From: Pseudomonas pisciculturae | GTDB lineage: Bacteria > Pseudomonadota > Gammaproteobacteria > Pseudomonadales > Pseudomonadaceae | Assembly (NCBI RefSeq): GCF_015461805.1 | Contig: NZ_JACVZE010000009.1 | Location: 124,001 to 188,000 of the forward strand | Direction: 5' to 3' | DNA length: 64,000 nucleotides | Shown here: positions 34,358 to 42,270 of the stretch, piece by piece | Position numbering within the stretch: the first letter of the stretch is position 1 | Layout: each line of letters starts with the position of its first letter | Translations under genes and position numbers: made by a program | The notes under the pieces: generated by a model | Databases searched by the model: none | Told to the model about the DNA's origin: nothing | What the model saw: only the letters and a program-made list of their open reading frames with translations

Positions 34358-34379
34358 GTGAGGGAGCAAGCTCCCTCAC
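34358..34379 (-). repeat. short REP-like hairpin
   Basis: gtgagggag-caag-ctccctcac, a perfect 9-bp stem with the same caag loop as the collapsed REP at 32410, between the lipoprotein and YpfJ genes. No T tract follows, so it is more likely a decayed REP arm pair or mRNA stabiliser than a terminator. Confidence 0.6.
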
Positions 34380-34403
34380 CACAAGGGTTGAGTATGGACG
34401 CTA

Positions 34404-34817
34404 TTAGCGGCAGTAGCCTTCGCCGCTTGCCACGACCAGGCAGTCCTTTTTATCGGCCAGCCATTTCAGGCCGGTGTCAGCACCGTCACCGGCACGCAGC
34501 AGTTGCGGGCCGTCCGGGCGGGTGAAGGCGATGCCGTCTTCGGCCGCTTCACCTTTGAAGGTGCCCGAGTCATCGGCGTCGAGGCCGTACTGCATGGTGA
34601 GGATGTAGTGCCCGCGGCCGATGCTGTCGTCTTTGGCGATGGTCAGGTTGAGGCCTTCGACGCCGATCCACTTGCCGACCCATTTATCGGTGGGCGGGGT
34701 TTCGGGCACCAGGGTCGCCTGCACCGAAGCGGGCGCAGGTTTAGGGGCTTCTTTCGCTGCTTTGTCGCAAGCGGTGAGCAGGGCAAGGGCAGACAGAACA
34801 AAGAGGAATTTTTTCAT
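34404..34817 (-). CDS. lipoprotein of unknown function
   Basis: 137-residue predicted lipoprotein with lipobox LTAC (Cys about 17) and a Lys/Ala/Pro-rich linker (KAAKEAPKPAPASVQ). It has a beta-rich domain (DKWVGKWIGVEGLNLTIAKDD, GHYILTMQYGLDADDSGTFKGE) and a possible C-terminal disulfide (KDCLVVASGEGYC). No family function is recognised. It lies upstream of the YpfJ gene on the same strand with an 83-base gap containing a hairpin. Confidence 0.85.
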   Translation of the reverse strand: MKKFLFVLSALALLTACDKAAKEAPKPAPASVQATLVPETPPTDKWVGKWIGVEGLNLTIAKDDSIGRGHYILTMQYGLDADDSGTFKGEAAEDGIAFTRPDGPQLLRAGDGADTGLKWLADKKDCLVVASGEGYCR

Positions 34818-34994
34818 CGCGGCAAGGCCTTGGTTAAAAAGTGTGCAATAGGGCGATCAACGTGAACCGTTGGACTTCTCTCCCGTGATTTAGTGCGCTG
34901 TTCGCACGGTGTTTGGTTATGCTCTTGGGGCAGACCCACGCCCGGCTGCTAGATTACCGGGTTGAGTCCCATCGTGCGCCACGCAGAGAATTCG

Positions 34995-35873
34995 ATGACA
35001 GTCAGTACCCCGCTTTCCGGCGTCAACCACCCTTTCAAAGGCATCCTGTTGATTGTGCTGGCGACGTTTTTGTTCTCCAGCCACGACGCCTTGTCCAAAT
35101 ACCTCGCGGGGTTCTACCCGATCGTGATGGTGGTGTGGGCGCGCTACATGGTGCACACCTTGCTGATGGCCGGGATCTTCCTGCCGCAATCGGGCTTGCG
35201 CGTACTGCGCAGCAAGCGGCCGGGCATGCAGGTGGTGCGGGCTTTATGCCTGCTGGGCACAAGCCTGTTCTTTACGGCGGCGTTGCACTACATCCCGTTG
35301 GCGGAAGCCACGGCGGTTAACTTCCTGGCGCCGATCCTGGTGACCGCCCTGTCGGTGCCCCTGCTCGGCGAGCACGTCACCCGTGGCCAATGGCTGGCGG
35401 TGATCTGCGGCTTTGTCGGTGTGCTGATCATCATCCACCCCGGCGGCGAGCTGTTCACGCCTGCGGTATTGCTGCCGCTGTGTTCGGCGTTGTTCTTCTG
35501 CTTTTACCAATTGCTTACGCGCATCCTTAGCAAGGTCGACACGCCCACCACCAGCAACTTCTTTGCCGGGCTGTGCAATACCTTGGTGATGAGTGCGATG
35601 GTGCCGTTCTTCTGGCAGATCCCCACGCTGTGGCATGGCGTATTGATGCTGGCGCTGGGCACCTGCGGGATGACCGCGCACTTGATGTTGACCCAGGCGT
35701 TCCGCTTCGCGGCACCGGCCTTGCTGGCGCCGTTTGGCTACTGCCAGATCGTGTTTGCGGGGTTGTTGGGCTGGCTGGTGTTCAGTCATACCCCCGACGT
35801 GACCACGGTGGTCGGCATCGGGGTGATTTGCATGAGCGGGTTGGCCGCTGCCTGGCAGCAGCGGCGTCGGTAG
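34995..35873 (+). CDS. DMT/EamA family transporter
   Basis: 292-residue inner-membrane protein with ten predicted helices in two EamA repeats, beginning HPFKGILLIVLATFLFSSHDALSKYLAGFYPI. Probably exports a small metabolite; the substrate is unknown. The ATG at 34995 is preceded by AGAGAA; an upstream in-frame start would add 11 polar residues. It is convergent with the MFS gene of the quinate/shikimate module, with only one base between the two stops. Confidence 0.88.
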   Translation: MTVSTPLSGVNHPFKGILLIVLATFLFSSHDALSKYLAGFYPIVMVVWARYMVHTLLMAGIFLPQSGLRVLRSKRPGMQVVRALCLLGTSLFFTAALHYIPLAEATAVNFLAPILVTALSVPLLGEHVTRGQWLAVICGFVGVLIIIHPGGELFTPAVLLPLCSALFFCFYQLLTRILSKVDTPTTSNFFAGLCNTLVMSAMVPFFWQIPTLWHGVLMLALGTCGMTAHLMLTQAFRFAAPALLAPFGYCQIVFAGLLGWLVFSHTPDVTTVVGIGVICMSGLAAAWQQRRR

Positions 35874-35874
35874 A

Positions 35875-37209
35875 TCAAAGGTCTACGGTAGGGATCTTGC
35901 GCGGCGCCATGAAGTACATCCAGGTCAGCGCCAGGAAGTACATCGCCGGGATCAGCGTAAACAACACGGTGTAGTTGTTGTTGGTCACGGTGAGGATGTG
36001 GCCGACGATCTGGGTCATGAACATGCCGCCGATGGCCGCACACATGCCGCCGAAGCCAAACACCGTGCTCATCATGTGCTTGGGCGTGTAGTCCATCACC
36101 AGGCTCCAGATGTTGGCCGTCCAGGCCTGGTGCGCGCCAATCGCCAGGGAGATGGCAAACACTGCAACCCACAGCTGGCTCGAACCGGCCGCCATCACCA
36201 CGCCGACGATGCAGCAGGCAAACAGCAGCATCGACAGCAGCCGCGCCTTGATCGAGTTCATGCCGCGACCGATCAGGAACGACGACAGAATGCCCCCACC
36301 TACACTGCCGAAGTCGGCGGTCAGGTAGATGATGATCAGCGGGATACCCATCTGGGTCACGTTGATGCCCAGGTTGTATTGCTGGTTCAGGAACGGTGGC
36401 AGCCAGTACAGGTAGAACCAGAACACCGGCGCGGTCAGCGCGTAGGCAATCGCGAACGCCCAGGTACCGCGCATGCGCAGGATGCGGCTGAACGGCACGC
36501 CTGGTTGTTCTGGCTCGACGTGTTGTTGCACGTAGTCCAATTCGGATTGTTTAACGGTGGGATGGTCTTCCGGGTTGTAGTACTTCAACCCCCAGAACAC
36601 CAGCCAGATCAAACCCAGCGACGCCATGCACAGGAACGCCGCCTGCCAGCCCCACACGTGCAGGATCAACGGCAGCAGCATCGGCGTCATCATCGCGCCC
36701 ACGTTGGTGCCGGCGTTGAAGATACCAGTGGCCACCGCACGCTCACCGGCGGGGAACCACAACCGTGTGGTCTTGACGCAGGCCGGGTAGTTGGCGGCTT
36801 CGGTCAGCCCGAGGATAAAGCGGCAGACCATAAAACCCACCGCCGACGTTGCCAGGCCGTGGGCGCCAGTGGCCAGGCTCCACAGCAGCACGGCGCAGAA
36901 GAACACGCGTTTGACGCCTACCCGGTCGATCAAGCGGCCTTGCAGCACAAAGCCGATGGCGTAGCCAACCTGGAACCAGAAGTTGATGTTGGCGTAGTCC
37001 ATCGCCGTCCAGCTCATTTCTTTGGCCAGGATCGGTTGCATCACGCCCAGGGCGGCGCGGTCGATGTAGTTCAGGGTGGTGGCAAAGAACACCAGGGCCA
37101 ACATGCCCCAGCGGGTTTTACCCACGGCCAGGGCGCCGCGGATCTTGTCGCCGATGCCGGCGTGCGGGGTGCCGGGGCGCGCGGCCAGGGCGGAATTTTG
37201 CAGAGGCAT
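35875..37209 (-). CDS. MFS transporter of the quinate/shikimate module
   Basis: 444-residue major facilitator with 12 predicted helices, of the anion:cation symporter type (TTLNYIDRAALGVMQPILAKEM, RFILGLTEAANYPACVK, QAWTANIWSLVMDYTP). It is divergent from quiC over a 225-base shared promoter region. Together with the aroE/aroQ-type genes this suggests uptake of quinate, shikimate or a related hydroaromatic acid (inference from context). Sequence alone would also allow hexuronate- or galactonate-type substrates. Confidence 0.88.
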   Translation of the reverse strand: MPLQNSALAARPGTPHAGIGDKIRGALAVGKTRWGMLALVFFATTLNYIDRAALGVMQPILAKEMSWTAMDYANINFWFQVGYAIGFVLQGRLIDRVGVKRVFFCAVLLWSLATGAHGLATSAVGFMVCRFILGLTEAANYPACVKTTRLWFPAGERAVATGIFNAGTNVGAMMTPMLLPLILHVWGWQAAFLCMASLGLIWLVFWGLKYYNPEDHPTVKQSELDYVQQHVEPEQPGVPFSRILRMRGTWAFAIAYALTAPVFWFYLYWLPPFLNQQYNLGINVTQMGIPLIIIYLTADFGSVGGGILSSFLIGRGMNSIKARLLSMLLFACCIVGVVMAAGSSQLWVAVFAISLAIGAHQAWTANIWSLVMDYTPKHMMSTVFGFGGMCAAIGGMFMTQIVGHILTVTNNNYTVLFTLIPAMYFLALTWMYFMAPRKIPTVDL

Positions 37210-37329
37210 GAGGTCGTACCCGTTTTTTTTGAAATTTTTATGGTGTGTTCTGGGTCTTTTTTTAACGCTGGTTACGGGGTGGATGGTGCGCAGTGGTTAA
37301 AAAATCGTCAATTCGCCAAACAGGCAAAG

Positions 37330-37346
37330 TGTTCGATAATCGCACC
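37330..37346 (+). promoter_or_regulatory. PcaR-like operator upstream of quiC
   Basis: TGTTCGATAATCGCACC. The inner 15 bases GTTCGATAATCGCAC (37331-37345) are identical to the site I remember for the IclR-type activator PcaR of P. putida. A second copy, TGTTCGGTAATCGAACA, lies upstream of aroQ (41561-41577, minus strand), with 14 of 17 positions matching. It is about 90 bases before the quiC ATG and could also serve the divergent MFS gene. Confidence 0.65.
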
Positions 37347-37350
37347 AAAA

Positions 37351-37371
37351 ACTAACCGGTTCGTACATTTT
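37351..37371 (+). promoter_or_regulatory. second shared promoter motif upstream of quiC
   Basis: actaaccggttcgtacattt plus one base (37351-37371). The first 14 bases form an imperfect palindrome centred on aaccggtt. The same elements, aactaacc, gtaca and tttta, recur upstream of aroQ with a 3-base deletion. The tacatt part may be the -10 element. The palindrome is a candidate site for the adjacent TetR regulator. Confidence 0.5.
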
Positions 37372-37434
37372 AATTGCTGCCGCCAGGCTGGGGGCGAATA
37401 ATTTGCCATAAACAACAATTGCCGGGAGTCGCCC

Positions 37435-39336
37435 ATGCAACGTTCCATTGCCACTGTGTCCTTGAGCGGCACCCTGCCAGAAAAGCTCGAAGCCATTGCC
37501 GCCGCCGGGTTCGATGGGGTTGAGATCTTCGAAAACGACTTGTTGTATTACGACGGCAGCCCGCGCGAAGTTAGGCAGATGTGTGCCGACCTCGGCATCG
37601 CCATCACCTTGTTCCAACCGTTTCGCGACTTTGAAGGCTGCCGCCGCGACCGCCTGGCGCGCAACCTGGAGCGTGCCGAGCGCAAGTTTGACCTGATGCA
37701 GGAACTGGGCACTGACCTGGTGCTGGTGTGCAGCAACGCGTCGGCCGACAGTGTCGGCGACGAGCGCATTCTACTCGATGACTTGAGCCTGCTGGCCGAA
37801 CACGCTGGCCGCCGTGGCCTTCGCATTGGCTATGAAGCGCTGGCCTGGGGCAAGCATGTGAACACCTGGCAGCAGGTGTGGAATTTGGTGCGTCAGGTTG
37901 ATCACCCGGCCCTTGGTGTGTTGCTCGACAGCTTCCACACCCTGTCCCTCAAAGGCGACCCGAGCGCCATCGCCGACATCCCGGGCGACAAGATCTTCTT
38001 TGTGCAAATGGCCGACGCGCCGATTTTGGCCATGGATGTGCTGGAGTGGAGCCGGCATTTCCGTTGCTTCCCAGGGCAAGGCGAGTTTGACCTGGCAGGC
38101 TTCCTGGCGCCGATCATCAAGAGTGGCTACACCGGGCCGTTGTCCCTGGAGATTTTCAACGACGGTTTTCGTGCCGCGCCTACCCGTGCGAATGCGGCGG
38201 ACGGCCTGCGTTCCTTGCTGTACCTGGAAGAGAAAACCCGCGAGCGCTTGAAACAGGAAGCGCCAGCGCAACCGGTCGAGATTCTGTTTGATACCCCGGC
38301 CGCAAGCGAGTACGACGGCATTGAGTTCCTCGAATTCGCCGTGGATGAGAGCCTGGGCGCCAAGCTGACCCTGTGGCTGGAACGCCTGGGTTTCGTCAAG
38401 GCCGGGCAGCATCGCTCCAAGAGCGTAAGCCTGCTTCGCCAGGGCGATATCAACCTGATCCTTAATTGCGAACCCTATTCTTTCGCCCACAACTTTTTTG
38501 AAGCCCACGGGCCGTCGTTGTGCGCCACGGCCGTGCGGGTCAAAGACAGCGCCAAGGCCCTGGAACGAGCGGTGGCCTACAAGGGGCAGCCCTATCGCGG
38601 GTTGGTCGGGCCGAACGAGTTGGAATTGGCCGCCGTACGTGCGCCGGATGGCAGCCTGATTTACCTGGTGGACCAGAACGAAGGCGGGATCTATGACACC
38701 GACTTCAACCTGCAAGCCTCTTCAGCTTCCAGCGGTGGCCTGCTGCGCATCGACCACATGGCCATGGCCCTGCCGGCCGACAGCCTCGACAGCTGGGTGC
38801 TGTTTTACAAGAGCCTGTTGGATTTCGAAGCCGATGACGAAGTGGTGCTGCCCGACCCCTACGGCCTGGTGAAAAGCCGCGCACTGCGCAGCCGTTGCAG
38901 CTCGATTCGCCTGCCGCTGAATATCTCCGAGAACCGCAACACGGCCATTTCCCACGCCCTATCGAGCTATCGCGGCTCGGGCGTGCACCACATTGCCTTC
39001 GACTGCGCGGACATTTTCGCCGAGGTGCGCCGGGCGAAAGAGGCGGGTGTGCCGTTGCTGGATATCCCGCTCAACTACTACGACGACCTGGCGGCACGCT
39101 TCGATTTCGACGATGAGTTCCTCAGCGAGTTGGCGTACTACAACGTGCTGTACGACCGCGACGCCCAGGGCGGTGAGCTGTTTCATGTGTACACCGAGCC
39201 GTTCGAAGGGCGGTTTTTCTTCGAGATCATCCAGCGCAAGAACGGCTATGCCGGTTACGGTGCGGCCAACGTGGCGGTGCGCTTGGCGGCGATGGCCAAA
39301 TCGCGCAGCGGCGCGGCGCGCCAGGCGCGTTTATAA
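37435..39336 (+). CDS. quiC: 3-dehydroshikimate dehydratase QuiC with fused HPPD-like domain
   Basis: 633-residue two-domain enzyme converting 3-dehydroshikimate to protocatechuate. Residues about 1-275 form a sugar-isomerase-type TIM barrel with metal ligands in LRIGYEALAWG, GVLLDSFHTL and GPLSLEIFND. Residues about 290-620 form a 4-hydroxyphenylpyruvate-dioxygenase-like VOC region whose metal triad looks intact: His441 (RIDHMAMAL), His518/519 (GVHHIAFDC) and Glu597 (FFFEIIQRK). GGGAG precedes the ATG. This fusion is known for P. putida QuiC1; the role of the second domain is unclear to me. A TetR regulator follows 77 bases downstream. Confidence 0.92.
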   Translation: MQRSIATVSLSGTLPEKLEAIAAAGFDGVEIFENDLLYYDGSPREVRQMCADLGIAITLFQPFRDFEGCRRDRLARNLERAERKFDLMQELGTDLVLVCSNASADSVGDERILLDDLSLLAEHAGRRGLRIGYEALAWGKHVNTWQQVWNLVRQVDHPALGVLLDSFHTLSLKGDPSAIADIPGDKIFFVQMADAPILAMDVLEWSRHFRCFPGQGEFDLAGFLAPIIKSGYTGPLSLEIFNDGFRAAPTRANAADGLRSLLYLEEKTRERLKQEAPAQPVEILFDTPAASEYDGIEFLEFAVDESLGAKLTLWLERLGFVKAGQHRSKSVSLLRQGDINLILNCEPYSFAHNFFEAHGPSLCATAVRVKDSAKALERAVAYKGQPYRGLVGPNELELAAVRAPDGSLIYLVDQNEGGIYDTDFNLQASSASSGGLLRIDHMAMALPADSLDSWVLFYKSLLDFEADDEVVLPDPYGLVKSRALRSRCSSIRLPLNISENRNTAISHALSSYRGSGVHHIAFDCADIFAEVRRAKEAGVPLLDIPLNYYDDLAARFDFDDEFLSELAYYNVLYDRDAQGGELFHVYTEPFEGRFFFEIIQRKNGYAGYGAANVAVRLAAMAKSRSGAARQARL

Positions 39337-39413
39337 GGGCTGGCCGGGTGCTTCCTTCGGGGAGCATCGCGGCCCATAATCAGCGCCTGCATAACACTGG
39401 CTGTGAGCGCACC

Positions 39414-40055
39414 ATGACCGCCGAGGCACCCCGTAAGAGTCGTAAGAACAACCCGGAAAAGACTCGCGAAAACATACTCCAGGAAGCCATCGTCGAGTTT
39501 GTCCAGCAGGGCCTTTCCGGCGCTCGCGTGGATGCCATCGCCGAGCGCATCCACACTTCCAAGCGCATGATCTATTACTACTTCGGCAGCAAGGAGCAGT
39601 TGTACGTCGAGGTGCTGGAGAAGCTCTACGGCGACATTCGCAACACCGAAACCCGCATGAACCTCACCGCCCTGGAACCGCGCGAAGCGATCCGGCGCCT
39701 GGTGGAGTTCACCTTTGATCACCACGACCAGAATGTGGATTTCGTGCGCATTGTCAGCATCGAGAATATCCACAATGCCGAGTACGTGAAGCGCACCGAC
39801 ACGATCAAGGCGATGAACAGCAAGATCCTTGAAGGGCTGGGGGAAACGCTGCGCCGTGGTGCCGAGCTGGGTTTGTTCCGGGAAGGGCTGGAGCCTTTGG
39901 ACGTGCACCTGCTGATCAACTCGTTCAGCTTTTACCGGGTGTCCAACCGCCATACGTTCAGTGAGATTTTTCAGATCGAGCTGTCGGATGAGGTGATTAA
40001 GCAGCGGCATCGGGAGATGATTTGTGAGTCGGTGATGCGTTACCTGCAGGCCTGA
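39414..40055 (+). CDS. TetR family regulator of the quinate/shikimate module
   Basis: 213-residue TetR-type repressor. The HTH lies in about residues 18-65 (ENILQEAIVEFVQQGLSGARVDAIAERI, TSKRMIYYYFGSKEQLYVEV) and the ligand-binding helices follow (EPREAIRRLVEFTFDHHDQNVDFVRI). The ATG at 39414 gives MTAEAPRKSRKNNPEKTREN. Directly downstream of quiC, it is probably the local regulator; the shared palindrome at 37351 and 41515 is a candidate target. A REPIN follows. Confidence 0.9.
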   Translation: MTAEAPRKSRKNNPEKTRENILQEAIVEFVQQGLSGARVDAIAERIHTSKRMIYYYFGSKEQLYVEVLEKLYGDIRNTETRMNLTALEPREAIRRLVEFTFDHHDQNVDFVRIVSIENIHNAEYVKRTDTIKAMNSKILEGLGETLRRGAELGLFREGLEPLDVHLLINSFSFYRVSNRHTFSEIFQIELSDEVIKQRHREMICESVMRYLQA

Positions 40056-40082
40056 AAATCTCGGCATTGAAATGCAATCAAA

Positions 40083-40172
40083 TGTGGGAGGGGGCTTGCC
40101 CCCGATTGCAGTGTGTCAGTCACCAGATGTGTTGGCTGACCCACCGCCATCGGGGGCAAGCCCCCTCCCACA
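40083..40172. repeat. REPIN (gggggcttgcccccgat type)
   Basis: Complete inverted REP pair between the TetR gene and the convergent aroE-like gene. Confidence 0.95.
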
Positions 40173-40193
40173 TTTTGAGTTTCATTTCGCCAG

Positions 40194-41042
40194 CTAAGTA
40201 TTCATGCTCTGAAAATGCGCCAACATCCTGCCTGCATCCGGCGCCTCACCGCTGAACAGCTCAAACGCCTTCACCGCCTGAAACACCGCCATATTGCCGC
40301 CATCCAGCGTGCGGCAACCCAAGGCGCGGGCGTCGCGCAGCAGTTGGGTTTCCAGCGGGAAATACACAATCTCAGCCACCCACAGTTCGGGTCTTAGCAA
40401 GGCCGCTGGCACCGGCGTGCCTGGCAATTTAGCCATGCCCATCGGTGTGGTATTCACCAAACCATCGGCCTCGGCCATGGCATTTTCCAAGTGCTTGCCG
40501 ACCTGAGCGCGCCCGCTGCCGAAACGCTGGGCGAGGTTATCCACCAAGTCGTGGGCACGGGCGGGGTCGACGTCGAAAATACTCAAGTGCTGCACGCCTT
40601 CTGCCAACAGCGCATGGGCCACCGCCGCGCCTGCGCCACCGGCACCCATCTGTACGACGCGGCGGCGTGCCACATCATTCAGGTTGCGCCGAAAACCTTC
40701 GGCAAAACCCAGGCAGTCGGTGTTGTGGCCAATGCGTTTGCCGTGTTTGAACACCACAGTGTTGACCGCGCCAATGCCGCGCGCTTCGTCAGATAAGTCA
40801 TCGAGCAGCGGCAGGATCGCCTGCTTGCACGGGTAGGTAATATTCAAACCGGTGAAGTGCATCAACTCGGCGGCGTCCAGCAGATCGGGCAGGGCGTTGA
40901 TGTCCAGGTGCAGGGGCTCAAGGTCGATCAGGCGATACAGGTAGCGCAGGCCTTGGGCGTCGCCTTCCTGCTCATGCAGGGCCGGGGTGCGGGAGGCCTG
41001 GATGCCGGCGCCGATCAGGCCCGCGAGAATGCGCGGCTTCAT
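40194..41042 (-). CDS. AroE-like quinate/shikimate dehydrogenase (catabolic type)
   Basis: 282-residue NAD(P)-dependent dehydrogenase. The N-terminal substrate domain begins LIGAGIQASRTPALHEQEGDAQG: a Ser-Arg-Thr replaces the SxS of biosynthetic AroE, matching the quinate/shikimate dehydrogenases of catabolic clusters such as QsuD. The catalytic Lys-Asp pair is in NITYPCKQAILP and GHNTDCLGF, and the nucleotide motif is QMGAGGAGAAVAHAL. It would oxidise quinate or shikimate to the 3-dehydro acid. Its start overlaps the aroQ stop by four bases (ATGA). Confidence 0.88.
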   Translation of the reverse strand: MKPRILAGLIGAGIQASRTPALHEQEGDAQGLRYLYRLIDLEPLHLDINALPDLLDAAELMHFTGLNITYPCKQAILPLLDDLSDEARGIGAVNTVVFKHGKRIGHNTDCLGFAEGFRRNLNDVARRRVVQMGAGGAGAAVAHALLAEGVQHLSIFDVDPARAHDLVDNLAQRFGSGRAQVGKHLENAMAEADGLVNTTPMGMAKLPGTPVPAALLRPELWVAEIVYFPLETQLLRDARALGCRTLDGGNMAVFQAVKAFELFSGEAPDAGRMLAHFQSMNT

Positions 41043-41479
41043 CCCTTCAACACCTGGCTGAAATGCTCCAGGGCGAGGTGATAGCCATGGCTGCCAAACC
41101 CGGCCAGCACCGCCTTGGCGATGGGCGATACAAACGAGTGATGCCTGAACGCTTCGCGGGCATGCACGTTGGATAAATGCACTTCGATCACCGGCACTTC
41201 ACTGGCTACCAACGCGTCGCGAATCGCCACCGACGTGTGGGTCCAAGCTGCCGGGTTGATCACGATACCGGCGCAACGGGCACGGGCGCCGTGAATCCAG
41301 TCCAACAGTTCGCCTTCGTGGTTGGTTTGGCGAAATTCGATGTTCAACCCGAGTTTTTCTGCGCTGCGCCCGCACAGGGCGGCGACGTCGGCCAGGGTTT
41401 CATGGCCGTAAGTGGCGGGTTCGCGGGTGCCGAGCAGGTTGAGGTTGGGGCCGTTGAGCACCAGCACGATGGGCTGCAT
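41039..41479 (-). CDS. aroQ: type II 3-dehydroquinate dehydratase
   Basis: 146-residue dodecameric-type dehydratase interconverting 3-dehydroquinate and 3-dehydroshikimate. Active-site loops are LNGPNLNLLGTREPATYG (Arg and Tyr), RQTNHEGELLDWIH, NPAAWTHTSVAIRDAL and EVHLSNVHAREAFRHHS (catalytic His). Location with the catabolic dehydrogenase and quiC suggests a catabolic paralogue. It is the first gene of the aroQ-aroE-like operon, preceded by two motifs shared with the quiC promoter. Confidence 0.95.
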   Translation of the reverse strand: MQPIVLVLNGPNLNLLGTREPATYGHETLADVAALCGRSAEKLGLNIEFRQTNHEGELLDWIHGARARCAGIVINPAAWTHTSVAIRDALVASEVPVIEVHLSNVHAREAFRHHSFVSPIAKAVLAGFGSHGYHLALEHFSQVLKG

Positions 41480-41514
41480 GGGGGTATCTCCACTGTTCTT
41501 GTTTGTTGTGGGGA

Positions 41515-41533
41515 TAAAATGTACTGGTTAGTT
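41515..41533 (-). promoter_or_regulatory. shared quinate-module promoter motif upstream of aroQ
   Basis: Minus strand aactaaccagtacatttta, matching the motif at 37351 upstream of quiC except for a 3-base gap. It lies 36-54 bases before the aroQ ATG. TTGACC (41544-41539) sits upstream as a possible -35, although the spacing to tacatt (15) is short. Confidence 0.5.
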
Positions 41534-41560
41534 AATTTGGTCAATTGGTCACGGCGGATC

Positions 41561-41577
41561 TGTTCGATTACCGAACA
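41561..41577 (-). promoter_or_regulatory. PcaR-like operator upstream of aroQ
   Basis: Minus strand TGTTCGGTAATCGAACA, with perfect 6-bp arms TGTTCG/CGAACA around a 5-base centre, 82-98 bases before the aroQ ATG. It matches 14 of 17 positions of the quiC-side copy at 37330. Position upstream of the promoter suits an activator. Confidence 0.6.
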
Positions 41578-41616
41578 CCTAATCAGACCTTTCATACGGT
41601 AGAATCAGATTAGATA

Positions 41617-41635
41617 TCAATTGAAAATCATTCTC
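41617..41635 (+). promoter_or_regulatory. Fur box upstream of hasI
   Basis: tcaattgaaaatcattctc agrees with 13 of 19 positions of the Fur consensus gataatgataatcattatc. It lies 51-69 bases before the hasI start, so hasI and the has cascade are expected to be switched on by iron limitation. Confidence 0.75.
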
Positions 41636-41685
41636 GACAACGCTTAAGATGCCCGCCTGTTTCCTTTACGTTCCAGGGAGTCGGT

Positions 41686-42207
41686 TTGTCGGACGTGGAT
41701 CTCAAGGGCCTGTTTCTCAAGCATGCCGATACCCTGCGCGGGTATCTGGCCCGCAAGGTACGGGACCCGCAGTTGGCCGCAGACCTGGTGCAGGAGAGTT
41801 TCCTGCGCCTGGCAGAAAAACCGGCCGGCGAGCGCATCGACAACTCCCAGGGCTATCTCTATCGAACGGCGAGCAATCTGCTGATCGACCATATTCGCCA
41901 GGAAGCGCGGCGCAAGACAGACTCCGTGCCCCACGAGGCGCTGGCCGAGATTGAAGATGACGTGGCCGGGTTGGAGGCTCAGGCAATGGCGCAGCAACAG
42001 CGGCAGGCATTGAAGCAGGCATTGGCAGAGTTGCCAGAACGCACCCAGCAGATTTTCCGCCTTAACCGCATTGAAGGCATGACTCACGCCCAGGTCGCCC
42101 GGCACCTGGACATCTCTGACAGCTCCGTGCAGAAGCACCTGGCCAAGGCCCTGGCCTATGTGATGCAGCGCTTGCAGGAAGGCGAGGTGGCGCCATCCGA
42201 CGAATGA
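41686..42207 (+). CDS. hasI: ECF sigma factor HasI (FecI type)
   Basis: 173-residue iron-starvation sigma factor. Sigma-70 region 2 (about 8-75; YLARKVRDPQLAADLVQESFLRLAE, GYLYRTASNLLIDHIRQEARR) and region 4 (about 105-160; LPERTQQIFRLNRIEGMTHAQVARHLDISDSSVQKHL). The start is TTG at 41686 with AGGGAG seven bases upstream. It should direct transcription of the has operon when the haem-loaded haemophore occupies HasR. A Fur box lies upstream and hasS downstream. Confidence 0.92.
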   Translation: MSDVDLKGLFLKHADTLRGYLARKVRDPQLAADLVQESFLRLAEKPAGERIDNSQGYLYRTASNLLIDHIRQEARRKTDSVPHEALAEIEDDVAGLEAQAMAQQQRQALKQALAELPERTQQIFRLNRIEGMTHAQVARHLDISDSSVQKHLAKALAYVMQRLQEGEVAPSDE

Positions 42208-42270
42208 ATTACCGAAATACGCCAGGTCAGACGTCACAGCGTTACATAACGAAAAATTCGAGATTCACAC

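Noticed and set aside
40194..41042. Biosynthetic aroE
   Set aside because: The Ser-Arg-Thr substrate loop, the coupling to aroQ and the position beside quiC fit the catabolic quinate/shikimate dehydrogenase group better than housekeeping AroE.
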